64,000 nt of DNA from Bacteroidota bacterium. GTDB lineage: Bacteria; Bacteroidota; Bacteroidia; B-17B0; Aurantibacillaceae. The notes below the pieces were generated by a model, which worked only from the letters and a program-made list of their open reading frames with translations, was not told where the DNA came from and did not search any database. Made by a program: the position numbers and the translations under genes. The stretch covers positions 1-64,000 of the forward strand of contig JACPOC010000044.1 in NCBI GenBank assembly GCA_016185125.1. The letters are read 5' to 3'. This document shows, piece by piece, positions 18,215 through 26,303 of this stretch; position 1 is the stretch's first letter, and the number at the start of each line of letters is the position of its first letter.

Positions 18215-18597
18215 ACAATAAATATAGCATATAGTTTTGAATATTAAAAGACAGCTGTTAATTTTATTTAACATTTTAGATAAAGTTTATTATGGAGACT
18301 TAAAAAACAGTATAGCGCATACCCATGCCTAAGCACTTTACAATTATAAGCTATCCAAACTTAAGGGGGTTTTTTATTCCCAAACCAACATTTTTATATA
18401 TGCTTTACTCAAACTGTGTAAGCAATTCCCATTCTTTCATAAATGGGAACCCCACAATCAAATCACTTTAATTAGTATTCAACGATTTAAAAACTACTCT
18501 TAACAGTTTATTAGTGAAATAGGGCTTTTTGGATAGTTTTTTGTAATGTAATATGTGTCGGAACACCGATAGATGTTTAACCAAAAGATTAGAAGCC
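18215..18597. other. Intergenic region, no gene recognised
   Basis: About 380 bp of AT-rich sequence upstream of the SPOR gene. It holds a small hairpin (TCCCAT at about 18427 with ATGGGA at about 18443) and a weak 9-bp inverted pair CTATCCAAA/TTTGGATAG at 18351 and 18528. I see no conserved RNA motif or coding frame. The promoter for the minus-strand SPOR gene must lie at its left end. Confidence 0.5.
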
Positions 18598-18693
18598 ATG
18601 ACAACTCAAAATTTAGAATGCCAGAAAACCGAAACAATTATCACTTTAATTATAGTAGTAGTATCAAGTTTTTTGTACTTAGCCAGCCATTAA
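18598..18693 (+). CDS. Possible 31-aa single-pass membrane protein
   Basis: An ATG at 18598 opens a 31-codon frame whose product has a polar 13-residue start (MTTQNLECQKTET) and then a clean hydrophobic helix (IITLIIVVVSSFLYLAS) before the stop. An AG-rich stretch (AGATTAGAAG) precedes the ATG. The size and shape match small membrane proteins that automatic annotation skips. Nothing else in the intergenic space would explain the frame, but a hydrophobic AT-rich stretch can arise by chance. It points toward the 3' end of mnmE. Confidence 0.35.
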   Translation: MTTQNLECQKTETIITLIIVVVSSFLYLASH

Positions 18694-18716
18694 GCGATAA
18701 ATTTTTTTAAGTGATT

Positions 18717-20114
18717 TTACTTTCCGATACAAAAGCGGGTAAAAATAGAATCTAAAAGATCTTCATTTGTAACCTCACCGGTGATGCCACCGAGTTCTTC
18801 AAGAGCGTAACGAATATCAAGCGCCAAAAGGTCTCCAGCAATGTTTGACTTTAAGCCTTCATTAACTTTTATAAGAGCCTTTTCGGCATTGCGTAAAGAG
18901 TTAGCGTGCCGAGCGTTGGTGACGATGGTATCCGAAGCATCAATGGTTCTGGTATCAAAAAGTTCAATCAACTTCTTTTTTAAATCTTCAATGTTTTTTT
19001 GGTGTTTGGCACTGATAAAGATCATCTCAGGATACTCACTGAATTCAGCCTTAAGATCCGTATCATTTTCAGCGTCAATTTTATTAGCCACTAAAACCAA
19101 TTGCGAATTGCCAATATGATCTTTCAACAATTCAATTTCATTTTTTAGATCTCCGCAACTAATGGCATGCGAATCAAACAAATAAACAACAATAGCTGAT
19201 TTACGAATTACTTCTAAGGCCTTATTTACCCCAATTTGTTCTACAATATCGGAAGTAGTGCGTATTCCGGCGGTATCAATAAAACGAAACAATACCCCGT
19301 CAATAGTCATTTCATCCTCAATTGTATCGCGGGTTGTTCCGGGAATTTCACTTACTATGGCTCTGTCTTCTTCCAACAGCACATTTAATAAAGTAGATTT
19401 TCCGGCATTGGGTTTTCCAACAATTCCTACGGGAATTCCATTTTTAATAACATTGCCCACATCAAAACTATTTACGAGCTTTTGAATAACTGAAATTATT
19501 TTTGAAATAAGATCTTTTAAATCTTTACGGTTGGCGAACTCCACATCTTCTTCACTAAAATCCAGTTCCAGCTCTATCAAGGCTGCAAAATCAATCAGGT
19601 TTTCACGCAATAACTTTATTTTACTGCTGAAGCCGCCGCGCATTTGCTGCATGGCTACCTGATGGGAAATTGCGGAGTTACTTGCAATAAGGTCGGCTAC
19701 TGCTTCGGCCTGACTAAGATCCAACTTCCCGTTTAAAAAAGCACGCATGGTAAATTCGCCGGGTTGTGCCATTCTTGCCCCGGCATTTAAAAATAATTTT
19801 AATAACTGCTGTTGGATAAATAGCGAACCGTGACAAGAAACTTCAACACTATCCTGGCCTGTGTAAGATTTAGTTCCTTTAAAAATTGTTATAAGAACTT
19901 CATCTATAATTACCTCTTGATGAATGATTAATCCAAAATGAGCCGTATGAGTTGGTTTGTCTTTTAGTGTTTTTTTCTTTTGGAACTTGGAATAAAAATA
20001 TGTTTCTACAATTTTAAAAGCATTGGAGCCGCTTAAACGAACAACAGCAATGGCCGAACTGCCATGAGCGGTAGCAAGGGCAACAATGGTATCGTTGGGA
20101 TTATAATTTGTCAT
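18717..20114 (-). CDS. mnmE: tRNA modification GTPase MnmE
   Basis: MnmE works with MnmG to make the 5-(carboxymethyl)aminomethyl group on uridine 34 of certain tRNAs. The 465-residue protein has the N-terminal formyl-THF binding domain (DTIVALATAHGSSAIAVVRLSG start), the helical domain, an inserted G domain with Walker A GKPNAGKS at 233-240, DTAG switch II and NKID, and the family's C-terminal FCIGK, whose cysteine is conserved. Length is normal. It is a lone gene on the minus strand, 30 bp downstream of the methyltransferase gene. Confidence 0.97.
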   Translation of the reverse strand: MTNYNPNDTIVALATAHGSSAIAVVRLSGSNAFKIVETYFYSKFQKKKTLKDKPTHTAHFGLIIHQEVIIDEVLITIFKGTKSYTGQDSVEVSCHGSLFIQQQLLKLFLNAGARMAQPGEFTMRAFLNGKLDLSQAEAVADLIASNSAISHQVAMQQMRGGFSSKIKLLRENLIDFAALIELELDFSEEDVEFANRKDLKDLISKIISVIQKLVNSFDVGNVIKNGIPVGIVGKPNAGKSTLLNVLLEEDRAIVSEIPGTTRDTIEDEMTIDGVLFRFIDTAGIRTTSDIVEQIGVNKALEVIRKSAIVVYLFDSHAISCGDLKNEIELLKDHIGNSQLVLVANKIDAENDTDLKAEFSEYPEMIFISAKHQKNIEDLKKKLIELFDTRTIDASDTIVTNARHANSLRNAEKALIKVNEGLKSNIAGDLLALDIRYALEELGGITGEVTNEDLLDSIFTRFCIGK

Positions 20115-20144
20115 AATTCTTAAATATCACCATCCTTTGATTGT

Positions 20145-20837
20145 TTACTTTTTACTATGTGATTTTGACCTACGGAAATTCTCAATTAATCCTTCACTGC
20201 TTTTAATACTGTTTCTCAGCCAGTCGAAATAAATATTTGTTTTTTCTACTTCATTAAGCAAATGATCTTTTACTTCCCGGCGAATACGTGTGGTAAGATC
20301 ATACATACAAATGGCTGCGCAAACACTAATGTTAAAGCTTTCAGTAAAACCATACATCGGAATCTTTACAAATTCATCCGCAAGATCATAAACTTCTTTA
20401 CTGATTCCATCAATTTCGGTACCGAAAACCAAGGCTATTTTTTGGTTTACAGGTAAGGTATCAATCGTATGATCATTTTTATGAGGGGTAGTAGCAACTA
20501 TTTTGTAACCTTGTTTTTTTAAATCAAGAAGAGTTTCGCGAGTGTTATTTTCTGCTTTATTATGCCGGTGAATGCTTAACCAATTACTGCTGCCCATAGC
20601 CACATCGGCGCTAATTTTATAATTATTATTATTTTCTATAAAATGCACGTGTTGAATTCCGAAACAATCACAGCTTCTCAAAACAGCGCTTGCGTTATGT
20701 GCTTGGTAAACATTTTCAAGCACAATTCGGATATGATCTGTGCGGTTGGCAATTACTTCATCAAAGCGTTGTTTGCGACGTTCTGAAATAAATCCGGTCA
20801 GATAATTTATTAGTTCTATTTTTTCTTTCTGTTCCAT
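20145..20837 (-). CDS. TrmH-type tRNA/rRNA 2'-O-methyltransferase (SpoU family)
   Basis: This SPOUT-fold enzyme of about 230 residues methylates a ribose 2'-OH, most likely G18 of tRNA (TrmH). Visible motifs are NVYQAHNASAVLRSCDCFG (motif 1 with the catalytic Arg), ALVFGTEIDGIS (motif 2) and IPMYGFTESFNISVCAA (motif 3, the SAM knot). ATG 20837 (MEQKEKI) gives the usual N-terminus; a longer frame to 20915 would run into the promoter of the divergent B12 locus. The C-terminal basic extension resembles TrmH. Assignment to TrmH rather than another SpoU member is likely but not certain. Confidence 0.88.
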   Translation of the reverse strand: MEQKEKIELINYLTGFISERRKQRFDEVIANRTDHIRIVLENVYQAHNASAVLRSCDCFGIQHVHFIENNNNYKISADVAMGSSNWLSIHRHNKAENNTRETLLDLKKQGYKIVATTPHKNDHTIDTLPVNQKIALVFGTEIDGISKEVYDLADEFVKIPMYGFTESFNISVCAAICMYDLTTRIRREVKDHLLNEVEKTNIYFDWLRNSIKSSEGLIENFRRSKSHSKK

Positions 20838-20904
20838 TACTCTGCAAAGAAAATGAAAATCTTTGTAAGGAGGATTTTTAATCCGGCATTTTAAATTTAA
20901 TTTA

Positions 20905-20912
20905 TATATTTG
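20905..20912 (+). promoter_or_regulatory. Candidate -7 promoter element (TATATTTG) for the B12 locus
   Basis: TATATTTG matches the Bacteroidota -7 consensus TAnnTTTG exactly and lies about 25 bp before the first conserved base of the riboswitch, where transcription would be expected to begin. No good TTG -33 element is apparent at standard spacing. Confidence 0.45.
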
Positions 20913-20935
20913 CAATGCATTTGGTTCTTTTAATT

Positions 20936-21117
20936 AAGACTAAAAGGGAATAACGTGCAAATCGTTAACAGTTCCCGCTGCTGTAAGTTCTATGTATGTT
21001 TAACCAATCTTTGCCACTGTTGCAACATCTGTGTAGCGGGAAGGCGGTTAATCAGAGAACAAGTCAGAAGACCTGCCACATGCAACATGATCAATGCTTT
21101 CGGGATGTGAAGCGGAG
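20936..21117 (+). ncRNA. Cobalamin riboswitch
   Basis: The region carries the conserved parts of the adenosyl/aquocobalamin riboswitch in the right order: an early GGGAATAACGTGCAA segment, GTTCCCGCTGCTGTAA at about 20970-20985, GCCACTG at about 21013, GGGAAGGCGG at about 21038-21047, and the B12 box AAGTCAGAAGACCTGCC at 21061-21077. It ends in the CGGGATGTGAAGCGGAGAGA tail often seen in Bacteroidota. It lies directly upstream of a TonB receptor, as expected for B12 uptake control. B12 binding should lower expression, most probably by blocking translation initiation, since no clear terminator follows. Confidence 0.95.
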
Positions 21118-21140
21118 AGAATTTTTTTTATTAACTGCAT

Positions 21141-23081
21141 TTGAATTGTATAGTAAATAAATTATGGCGTAATGCTTTTATCATTTTTTTAATGATGAGT
21201 ATTCCTTGCTTTAAAGGTCAGGATACAATTACTTTAAAAGAAGTTGATGTTAAAAGTACCAGAACTACTTTATCAGGTATTGGAAAGAAAACTGAAAGTA
21301 TTGATTCGCTCACAAAACGCCAATTTATCTTTAATTCCTTAGGTGATGTATTAAGTTTGAATACACCCATTTTTATTAAAAATTATGGCCCCGGAAGTCT
21401 TTCAAGTACTTCTTTTAGAGGGGGCAGTGCTTCACAAACAGGAATTATATGGAATGGTTTTAATATACAGAACGGCATGCTTGGGCAGATGGATCTTTCT
21501 TTAATTCCCTCTGTCCTTTTTGATAACATTAGTATAGAATATGGAGGCTCTTCATCTTTATGGGGAAGCGGTGCGGTTGGTGGAAGTATTCATCTTAACA
21601 ATAAACCCTTATTTAGCAAAGGATTCACAACAATAGCCAATATTAGTAAAGGGAGTTATGGTTTATTTAATGCTTCCACTAACATTGAGGTTAGTAACAA
21701 AAAATTTATAAGCAGTACAAAAGCATATCTACAAAATTCGCTGAACAATTTTGTTTATAGAGATACATTGGATAAAATTAACCCTTTACAAACACAAAAA
21801 CACGCGACTTATTCCTTTAAAGGCTTATTGCAGGAGTTTCGTTTTTTACTCACTCAAAAACAATCACTAACGGTTAACGGTTGGTATAACGTGGGAGCCC
21901 GTCAGTTACCTGTATTTAACGCGTTAAATGTTTCCCGGGCCGAACAGTTTGATGCAAACTTTAAAACCACTGCTACTTGGAATTATATAGCGAATAACTT
22001 TCAATCGACAGTGAGAGGCGCTTTTTTTAACGACGCATTAAATTATAGGGACAGTGCTTTTTCAATTGATTCAAAAAGTAAGCTGCAAACCTTTATCGGC
22101 GAAAACGAAAACAATTTTAACTGGAGTAAGAACAATGTTTTTAATTTTGGATTCAACCTTACATCTTACAACGGTAAAACAGATAGTTATGGGGGGGTAA
22201 AAACGTTACAAAAAACTGCTTTTTTTATTGGTAATAAATTCTCATTTCTTAAACAACGATTAATAACTTTTGTTTCCTTACGAGCAGAGTATATCAACAC
22301 CGGTAAATTACCTCTCACGGGAAGTGCTGCCTTCGAATATAAAATCACCAAAACAATTACCGCCAAGTTAAACGGGGCAAAAGTATATCGGCAACCTACT
22401 TTAAATGAACTTTATTGGAAACCGGGCGGCAATCCGGATCTTTTGCCTGAACAAGGTTATACTGTTGAAGGCGATCTGAGCTTTACACATTTGTGGAATA
22501 AAGTTTCCTTTTTTGTATCCGGCGCTGCTTTCTATCGCAACATCAATAATTGGATCCTTTGGTTGCCAGGACAAAATATTACCACTCCTGTTAATATTCA
22601 ACAGGTGCTGAGTCGCGGCACCGAAACAACTTGGCGTTTAAATTATCGGAATAATAAATTTGGCATCAACATTAATACGATAACAGGATATGTATTGTCT
22701 ACCATTCAATCCTCAAAACAAGAAAACGGAAACACTGAAGGCAAACAGCTTATTTATACGCCACGTTATTCTGTTAACGCAAACGTTTCGGTTTCATACG
22801 GTATGGCTAACATAACCTATTATCATCAATATATTGGTTACAGATTTATTTCCAGCGATAATCTTCAATGGCTCACTCCTTATCATTTTTCCAGCGTTAG
22901 ATGTAACATAAAAACCAAACTCGGCGAAACCGCAATTGTTTTATATGCAGCGTGCAACAATGTGTTTAATACTAACTACGCTGTTATTGCCGGAAGACCT
23001 ATGCCTCTGCGAAGTTTTGAAATTGGAGCAACTATAGCCGCAAATAAACCTTATAAACCAAAACAAATAAATATAAAATAA
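21141..23081 (+). CDS. btuB: TonB-dependent outer-membrane receptor, BtuB-like (vitamin B12)
   Basis: The 646-residue protein has a signal peptide (hydrophobic FIIFLMMSIPC, cleaved near KGQ), a plug domain starting at the TLKEVDV TonB-box-like segment and including SFRGGSASQTGIIWNGF and SGAVGGSIHL, and a beta barrel ending in a C-terminal strand with aromatic residues. The cobalamin riboswitch directly upstream identifies the substrate as cobalamin or a related corrinoid. The start seems to be TTG 21141; the internal ATG pair at 21192 would destroy the signal peptide. It is followed 17 bp later by the DUF4465 gene, in one operon. Confidence 0.93.
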   Translation: MNCIVNKLWRNAFIIFLMMSIPCFKGQDTITLKEVDVKSTRTTLSGIGKKTESIDSLTKRQFIFNSLGDVLSLNTPIFIKNYGPGSLSSTSFRGGSASQTGIIWNGFNIQNGMLGQMDLSLIPSVLFDNISIEYGGSSSLWGSGAVGGSIHLNNKPLFSKGFTTIANISKGSYGLFNASTNIEVSNKKFISSTKAYLQNSLNNFVYRDTLDKINPLQTQKHATYSFKGLLQEFRFLLTQKQSLTVNGWYNVGARQLPVFNALNVSRAEQFDANFKTTATWNYIANNFQSTVRGAFFNDALNYRDSAFSIDSKSKLQTFIGENENNFNWSKNNVFNFGFNLTSYNGKTDSYGGVKTLQKTAFFIGNKFSFLKQRLITFVSLRAEYINTGKLPLTGSAAFEYKITKTITAKLNGAKVYRQPTLNELYWKPGGNPDLLPEQGYTVEGDLSFTHLWNKVSFFVSGAAFYRNINNWILWLPGQNITTPVNIQQVLSRGTETTWRLNYRNNKFGININTITGYVLSTIQSSKQENGNTEGKQLIYTPRYSVNANVSVSYGMANITYYHQYIGYRFISSDNLQWLTPYHFSSVRCNIKTKLGETAIVLYAACNNVFNTNYAVIAGRPMPLRSFEIGATIAANKPYKPKQINIK

Positions 23082-23098
23082 CAATAAAAAAACAACCT

Positions 23099-24058
23099 AT
23101 GAAAAAAACAATTACCTTTTTAATGCTTGTGTGCGCAACTTTTAATTTTAAAGCGCAAAGTCAAATCACCACTTTTGAGAGCTTTACCTTAGCTCCTAAT
23201 TCTTTTTATAAAGACACAAATAGTGTGCCTTTTCAAACTGCCGGTATGCTTTTCCGTTATAAATGGGACAAACCTTATGCATATTGGAGCGGAGGTTTTT
23301 CTTATACAAATATAAACGATACAGCTAATGGCAATTTTAGTAACAGTTATAACGCGCGTGCGGGTAAGGGTTACAATAACTCCGCTAAGTATGCCACCGG
23401 TAAAAATAATGCAATAATGGTTTTAAAAGCGCCCTTTAACAGATTAGACGGCTGTTATATTACCAATACTACGTACGCGTATAAATCAATGAAAAACGGA
23501 GATCAGTTCGCTAAAAAATTTGGCGGAACCTCAGGTAATGATCCTGATTTTTTAAAAGTTACCGCTAAAGGATATTTTAACGGAGCGGTTAAAGCGGATA
23601 GTGCTGTATTCTATTTAGCGGATTATCGCTTTGCCAATAACTCACAGGATTACATTGTTCAAAACTGGCTGTGGTTTAACACAACAGCTTTGGGTCAGGT
23701 AGACAGCGTTAAATTTATAATGTATTCAAGCGATAATGGCCAATTTGGAATTAACACGCCAACATTTTTTAGTATTGACGACGTAACAGTTACCAATGCT
23801 TTTGTTGGTATTAATGAAAATACGCTTTCAAACAACCTGACTGTTTATCCAAATCCATTTTCATCAAGTTTGATTTTTAAGACCACTGAAAATTTAAATG
23901 TATCTATTTCAGATGTATACGGTAAAGTAATTACAGAAGTTTTTTTAAATGAGGAAAATAAAGAATTGGATTTAACTTTTCTTGAAGATGGTGTTTATTT
24001 TGCTGAAATAAAAAGCGGTAAATTAAACGTAACTAAAAAGATTATTAAAACTCATTAA
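23099..24058 (+). CDS. DUF4465 protein with T9SS sorting domain (BtuH-like, B12 locus)
   Basis: The 319-residue protein has a signal peptide (CATFNFKAQS), a DUF4465-type domain at about 25-240 (TTFESFTLAPNSFYKD, YWSGGFSYTN, the SNSYNARAGKGYNNS segment, FSIDDVTVTN), and a type A T9SS sorting domain at about 248-319 (YPNPF, DVYGKV, LEDGVYFAEI). Its position between btuB and a BtuG-like gene under a B12 riboswitch suggests a surface cobalamin-binding protein related in role to the BtuH lipoproteins of gut Bacteroides. Here surface display would be by type IX secretion, not by lipidation. Function is inferred from context. Confidence 0.88.
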   Translation: MKKTITFLMLVCATFNFKAQSQITTFESFTLAPNSFYKDTNSVPFQTAGMLFRYKWDKPYAYWSGGFSYTNINDTANGNFSNSYNARAGKGYNNSAKYATGKNNAIMVLKAPFNRLDGCYITNTTYAYKSMKNGDQFAKKFGGTSGNDPDFLKVTAKGYFNGAVKADSAVFYLADYRFANNSQDYIVQNWLWFNTTALGQVDSVKFIMYSSDNGQFGINTPTFFSIDDVTVTNAFVGINENTLSNNLTVYPNPFSSSLIFKTTENLNVSISDVYGKVITEVFLNEENKELDLTFLEDGVYFAEIKSGKLNVTKKIIKTH

Positions 24059-24086
24059 AATTAAGCCGAAACCGAAGTATACCTTT

Positions 24087-25121
24087 ATGTCATATAATCT
24101 TTTTTTTATCGCTGCCTTCAGTTTTCTTTTTTTATCCTGCGTAAAGGATAAGCCTGCTTGCACCGTGCAGCCACAAGTTAAGCTAAGCGGTAATAAAAAG
24201 GTTTACGTTGTTAATGAAGGTAATTTTATGGCAGGTAATGCTTCGGTTTCGCTTTTTGATCCCGGCTCTTCTCAAGTGATTGAAAATTTATATCAATCCC
24301 AAAATCAATCATCATTTTTAGGCGATGTGGCACAAAGTTTATCGCGGTTCAATTCTTCATTCTATGTTGTTGTAAATAATTCAAATAAAATCGTGATCTG
24401 CGATGAACAGTTTAAATTCAAGTCAACCATAAGCGGATTCACTTCGCCACGATATATTCTTCCGGTCAGCAATTCTAAAGCTTACGTAAGCGATTTGTAT
24501 GCCAATAAAATTTACATTGTTAATCTTAATTCAAATACAATTTCAGGATCAATAACTTGCCCGGGATGGACGGAAAATATGGCGCTTGTTTATAATAAAG
24601 TTTTTGTGACTAACAGAAAAAGAAATTATACATACATAATCAATGCTTCCAATGATATAAAGAGTGACAGTATTAATGTTGGTTCCGGAGCCGGTGATAT
24701 TATTGTAGACAAAAATGATAAAATATGGGTTTTAAGTGCCGGAGATAAAACGGCTGCTATTGTACCAACTTTAAAAAAAATAGACCCTTTAACACATCTG
24801 ATAGAAACCAATTTAAATTTTACATTAAACGATTCGCCCGGAAATCTTTGCATTAATAAAACCAAAGACACTTTATATTTATTAAATGGAGGGATTTTTA
24901 AATTAGCCATTACTGCTCTTTCAGTACCTGCTGTTCCATTAATAGAAAAAGGCAATAAAACATTTTACGGGCTTGGTATTAACCCGAATGATTATACAAT
25001 TTACGCATCTGACGCGTTGGATTATATCCAAAAATCAAATATTTATATTTTTGATGCGGCAGGAAATCAGAAACAAATTTTTAAAGCCGGCATAAACGCA
25101 AACAGCTTTTATTTCGAGTAA
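24087..25121 (+). CDS. btuG: Beta-propeller surface lipoprotein, BtuG-like
   Basis: The 344-residue protein starts with a lipoprotein signal (FSFLFLSC, Cys18) and continues with a YncE/DUF5074-like beta-propeller (KVYVVNEGNFMAGNASVSLFD, AYVSDLYANKIYIVN, KVFVTNRKRNYTYIIN, IIVDKNDKIWVLS, IYASDAL). In Bacteroides, BtuG is a surface lipoprotein that caps BtuB and binds cobalamin very tightly. Being third in the operon after btuB and the DUF4465 gene supports the same role. The symbol is given by fold and context; sequence distance to characterised BtuG could not be measured. Confidence 0.8.
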   Translation: MSYNLFFIAAFSFLFLSCVKDKPACTVQPQVKLSGNKKVYVVNEGNFMAGNASVSLFDPGSSQVIENLYQSQNQSSFLGDVAQSLSRFNSSFYVVVNNSNKIVICDEQFKFKSTISGFTSPRYILPVSNSKAYVSDLYANKIYIVNLNSNTISGSITCPGWTENMALVYNKVFVTNRKRNYTYIINASNDIKSDSINVGSGAGDIIVDKNDKIWVLSAGDKTAAIVPTLKKIDPLTHLIETNLNFTLNDSPGNLCINKTKDTLYLLNGGIFKLAITALSVPAVPLIEKGNKTFYGLGINPNDYTIYASDALDYIQKSNIYIFDAAGNQKQIFKAGINANSFYFE

Positions 25122-25181
25122 ATTTTCAATTTTTATTTCTCTGAAATTTGAAGTATGCTAAATTATTTACATCTTTAAGCA

Positions 25182-26303
25182 TTGAATAAATGCGTTAATA
25201 TTATTTCGTTCGATGTTCCCTATCCACCAAACTACGGAGGCATTATTGATGTTTATTGGAAACTTTATTGGTTAAATAAGGCGGGCATTCGAATTCACCT
25301 GCATTGTTTTTCATACGGCCGTTTGCCCGCTAAAGAACTGGATGCGCTTTGTGAAAAGGTTTATTATTATCCCCGTAAAACCGGATTACTCTCTAATCTA
25401 TCCTACTTGCCTTACACCGTTAAGTCAAGGCAATCCACGGAAATGGAGAACAATTTATTGGCAAACGATTATCCTATTTTATTTGAAGTACTGCATACCT
25501 GTTATTTATTAAACGATCTTCGCTTTAAAGAGCGAATAAAACTTTACAGGCACAGCAATATTGAGCATGATTATTATAAGCATTTGGCATCTTCCGAAAA
25601 AGACTTCGTTAAAAAAATGTATCTTAAGATTGAAACAAAAAGATTAGAACAGTTTGAAAAAATTATTTCAAATGCCAACTACATTCTTGCCGTTAACGAA
25701 ATAGATTCATTTTATTTCAAACAAAAATACACTAAGCCACAAACCATTTATCTTCCCAGCTTTCATCCTCACAGTAAACCTGAAATTAAGGAAGGCAAAG
25801 GAGATTATATTTTGTACCATGGCAACCTGAGTATTTCAGAAAATTACGAAGCCGCCGACTGGCTGATAGATCATGTGTTTTCTAAAATAAGTGAGAAGGT
25901 AATTATTGCAGGATTAAACCCGCCTACTTTTTTAAAACATAAAATTGAAAAATTTTCTAATATTATTTTAGCTGAAAACCTTTCTGAGGAAGGCATGAAC
26001 GATTTGATTGAAAATGCACAGATTCATTGTCTGCATACGCATCAGGCAACAGGTTTAAAACTTAAACTGCTTAACGTTTTATATAAAGGGCGTTTTATTT
26101 TATGCAATAATCAAATGTTGAAGGGCACAGGGATAGTTGCAGGCAAATCTATTACAATATGCAATACCGACGAGGACTATTGCTCTGCGCTAAAATCACA
26201 GATCAATCTGGCATTTGAAGCATCATTTATTGAAGAAAGAAACCTAATAACAAAACGGTTTAATAATGCGGCAAATGCTGCTGCCCTGGCAGAACTTCTT
26301 TAA
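25182..26303 (+). CDS. Glycosyltransferase, GT-B fold
   Basis: The 373-residue cytoplasmic protein looks like a GT4-type glycosyltransferase. The N-terminal IISFDVPYPPNYGGIIDVYWKL loop is typical of the acceptor side, and the C-terminal domain has the DYILYHGNLSISENYEA start and an HTHQATGLKLKLLNVLYKG donor-site region. It appears to begin at TTG 25182, 60 bp after the btuG-like gene; transcription may continue from the B12 operon or start locally. The last bases overlap the end of the convergent Nramp gene by 4 bp. Donor and acceptor are unknown; a role in surface polysaccharide is plausible. Confidence 0.82.
   Translation: MNKCVNIISFDVPYPPNYGGIIDVYWKLYWLNKAGIRIHLHCFSYGRLPAKELDALCEKVYYYPRKTGLLSNLSYLPYTVKSRQSTEMENNLLANDYPILFEVLHTCYLLNDLRFKERIKLYRHSNIEHDYYKHLASSEKDFVKKMYLKIETKRLEQFEKIISNANYILAVNEIDSFYFKQKYTKPQTIYLPSFHPHSKPEIKEGKGDYILYHGNLSISENYEAADWLIDHVFSKISEKVIIAGLNPPTFLKHKIEKFSNIILAENLSEEGMNDLIENAQIHCLHTHQATGLKLKLLNVLYKGRFILCNNQMLKGTGIVAGKSITICNTDEDYCSALKSQINLAFEASFIEERNLITKRFNNAANAAALAELL

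Noticed and set aside
18351-18536. Insertion element bounded by CTATCCAAA/TTTGGATAG
   Set aside because: The match is only 9 bp and does not extend; such a pair is expected by chance in 190 bp of AT-rich sequence.
20838-20915. Extended N-terminus of the TrmH-type protein from 20915
   Set aside because: The extra residues do not fit the family and the region holds the promoter of the divergent B12 locus.
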